Positions 5,758 through 6,300 of a stretch of 6,300 nucleotides of DNA are shown piece after piece. The notes under the pieces were generated by a model. The model searched no databases. It was not told where the DNA came from and saw nothing but the letters and a program-made list of their open reading frames with translations. The number at the start of each line of letters is the position of its first letter. Within the stretch, counting starts at the first letter, position 1. The translations under genes were made by a program, and so were the position numbers. Source of the stretch: Acidimicrobiia bacterium (GTDB lineage: Bacteria > Actinomycetota > Acidimicrobiia > Acidimicrobiales > Aldehydirespiratoraceae); assembly GCA_022824605.1 (NCBI GenBank), contig JAJDZO010000213.1:1-6300 (forward strand). The letters run 5' to 3'.

Positions 5758-6300
5758 TCAGTCGTTGTCGGTGATGGTCATGATGCCTTCGCCGTCGGCG
5801 ATGGTGGCTCCCTCGGGGCTGGACAGCCGCACTCGGAAGATCTCGTCGGCCTCGGCGTAGCTGTCATCGTTCAGGTACACGTCAGCTTGTTTCTCGGTCT
5901 GGCCGGGCGCGAACGCCAACCAGCCGCTCATGTTCCAGAACTCGTAGGTCATGGCGTAGTCGTCGAGGTCATAGGCGTGGTCGGCCTCCCAGCGCACCCG
6001 CACCTGATGGCTCACTGCTTCGGACAGCTTCACCTTGAACGTGACCCACAGACCCTCCTCCCCGGACGCGTCCTCAATCGAAGTCGTCACACTCGGGGGC
6101 GGCGGAGGCGGCGGGTCGTCGTCGTCAGAAACAGCTACCGACGCCGAGCCGTTCGTCTGCGACACCGTGTAGCCGCTGCCGGTGTTCACCGTCACGGTGA
6201 CGGAGCCGTGGGGCTCGTCGGTGGTGTCGCCACTGGTGGCGACAGTGAGCGTCACGCTGCCCGACGGTGGGACCGTTACGTTGCGCGATCCGGTGGCCGC
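5758..6300 (-). CDS. Calx-beta repeat protein, C-terminal part, 5' end beyond right edge
   Basis: The last 180 codons of a larger protein; the frame is open to the window edge, so the true start is not visible, and an apparent GTG at 6255 is an internal Val. Two repeats can be seen. The first, incomplete, ends with SGDTTDEPHGSVTVTVNTGSGYTV (in part) and SASVAVSDDDD. A run of seven prolines follows as a linker. A complete Calx-beta domain then covers about 5761-6090, with the typical APGQTEKQADV, LNDDSYAEADEIFRVRLSSPEG and a closing GIMTITDND. Calx-beta domains are beta-sandwiches that often bind Ca2+ through such Asp/Glu-rich edges and occur in large surface or secreted proteins. The protein stops right after the domain, with no LPXTG, membrane helix or secretion tag at this end. 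No cysteine is present. It converges on nhaA with a 19-bp gap (5739-5757) that holds no terminator hairpin. Its function is unknown; adhesion or a surface role is a guess. Confidence 0.88.
   Translation of the reverse strand, partial: AATGSRNVTVPPSGSVTLTVATSGDTTDEPHGSVTVTVNTGSGYTVSQTNGSASVAVSDDDDPPPPPPPSVTTSIEDASGEEGLWVTFKVKLSEAVSHQVRVRWEADHAYDLDDYAMTYEFWNMSGWLAFAPGQTEKQADVYLNDDSYAEADEIFRVRLSSPEGATIADGEGIMTITDND
6094..6126 (-). repeat. Asp4-Pro7 low-complexity linker in the Calx-beta protein
   Basis: Four identical GAC codons (6115-6126) followed by seven proline codons, five of them CCG (6094-6114), encode DDDD then PPPPPPP between two Calx-beta units. The acidic run is the normal end of a Calx-beta repeat; the proline run is a stiff spacer. 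Triplet repeats of this kind can change length by slippage. Confidence 0.8.

Noticed and set aside
5758..6300. A Na+/Ca2+ exchanger, suggested by the Calx-beta domain next to sodium antiporters.
   Set aside because: Calx-beta was named after the exchanger but occurs widely in surface proteins; no membrane helix or exchanger alpha-repeat is seen here.
1..6300. CRISPR array, tRNA, rRNA, insertion sequence or prophage signal.
   Set aside because: No regularly spaced repeats, cloverleaf, transposase or terminal inverted repeats were seen; nearly all of the window is coding.

Overview
The window is a GC-rich bacterial chromosome segment carrying two unrelated sodium/proton antiporter systems transcribed divergently from one short control region. 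The end of a secreted-type Calx-beta repeat protein lies on the right. High GC at third codon positions, GTG starts, 4-bp ATGA gene overlaps and long antisense open frames fit an actinobacterium. The Calx-beta protein with DDDD-polyproline linkers, and the concern with sodium, suggest a marine or saline lineage (perhaps Acidimicrobiia-like). This taxonomic guess is an inference; no rRNA or marker gene is present.

Layout. Minus strand, read right to left from 4182 to the left edge: mrpA (4182-1930), mrpB (1933-1466), mrpC (1469-1071) and mrpD (1074 to beyond base 1). Each junction is an ATGA overlap, so this is one tightly coupled operon in the canonical A-B-C-D order; mrpE, mrpF and mrpG are expected beyond the left edge. 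Bases 4183-4328 (146 bp) separate mrpA from nhaA and are rich in dyads: a GC-only 10-bp inverted repeat, a 14-bp palindrome over the mrpA ribosome binding site, and three CCATGG hexamers, one of which contains the nhaA start codon. Plus strand: nhaA (4329-5738), complete. Minus strand: 5758 to the right edge, the C-terminal part of a Calx-beta repeat protein, convergent with nhaA across a 19-bp gap.

How the genes work together. Mrp is a multi-subunit antiporter in which MrpA and MrpD are complex I-like proton/ion channel subunits and MrpB and MrpC are small membrane subunits. NhaA is a single-polypeptide electrogenic antiporter (2 H+ per Na+). Both export Na+ and regulate cytoplasmic pH, so the divergent pair looks like a sodium/alkali homeostasis locus whose two arms could be co-regulated through the shared intergenic region. 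I see no mobile element, CRISPR array, tRNA or rRNA. The genes are ordinary; the most interesting part is the structured intergenic region.
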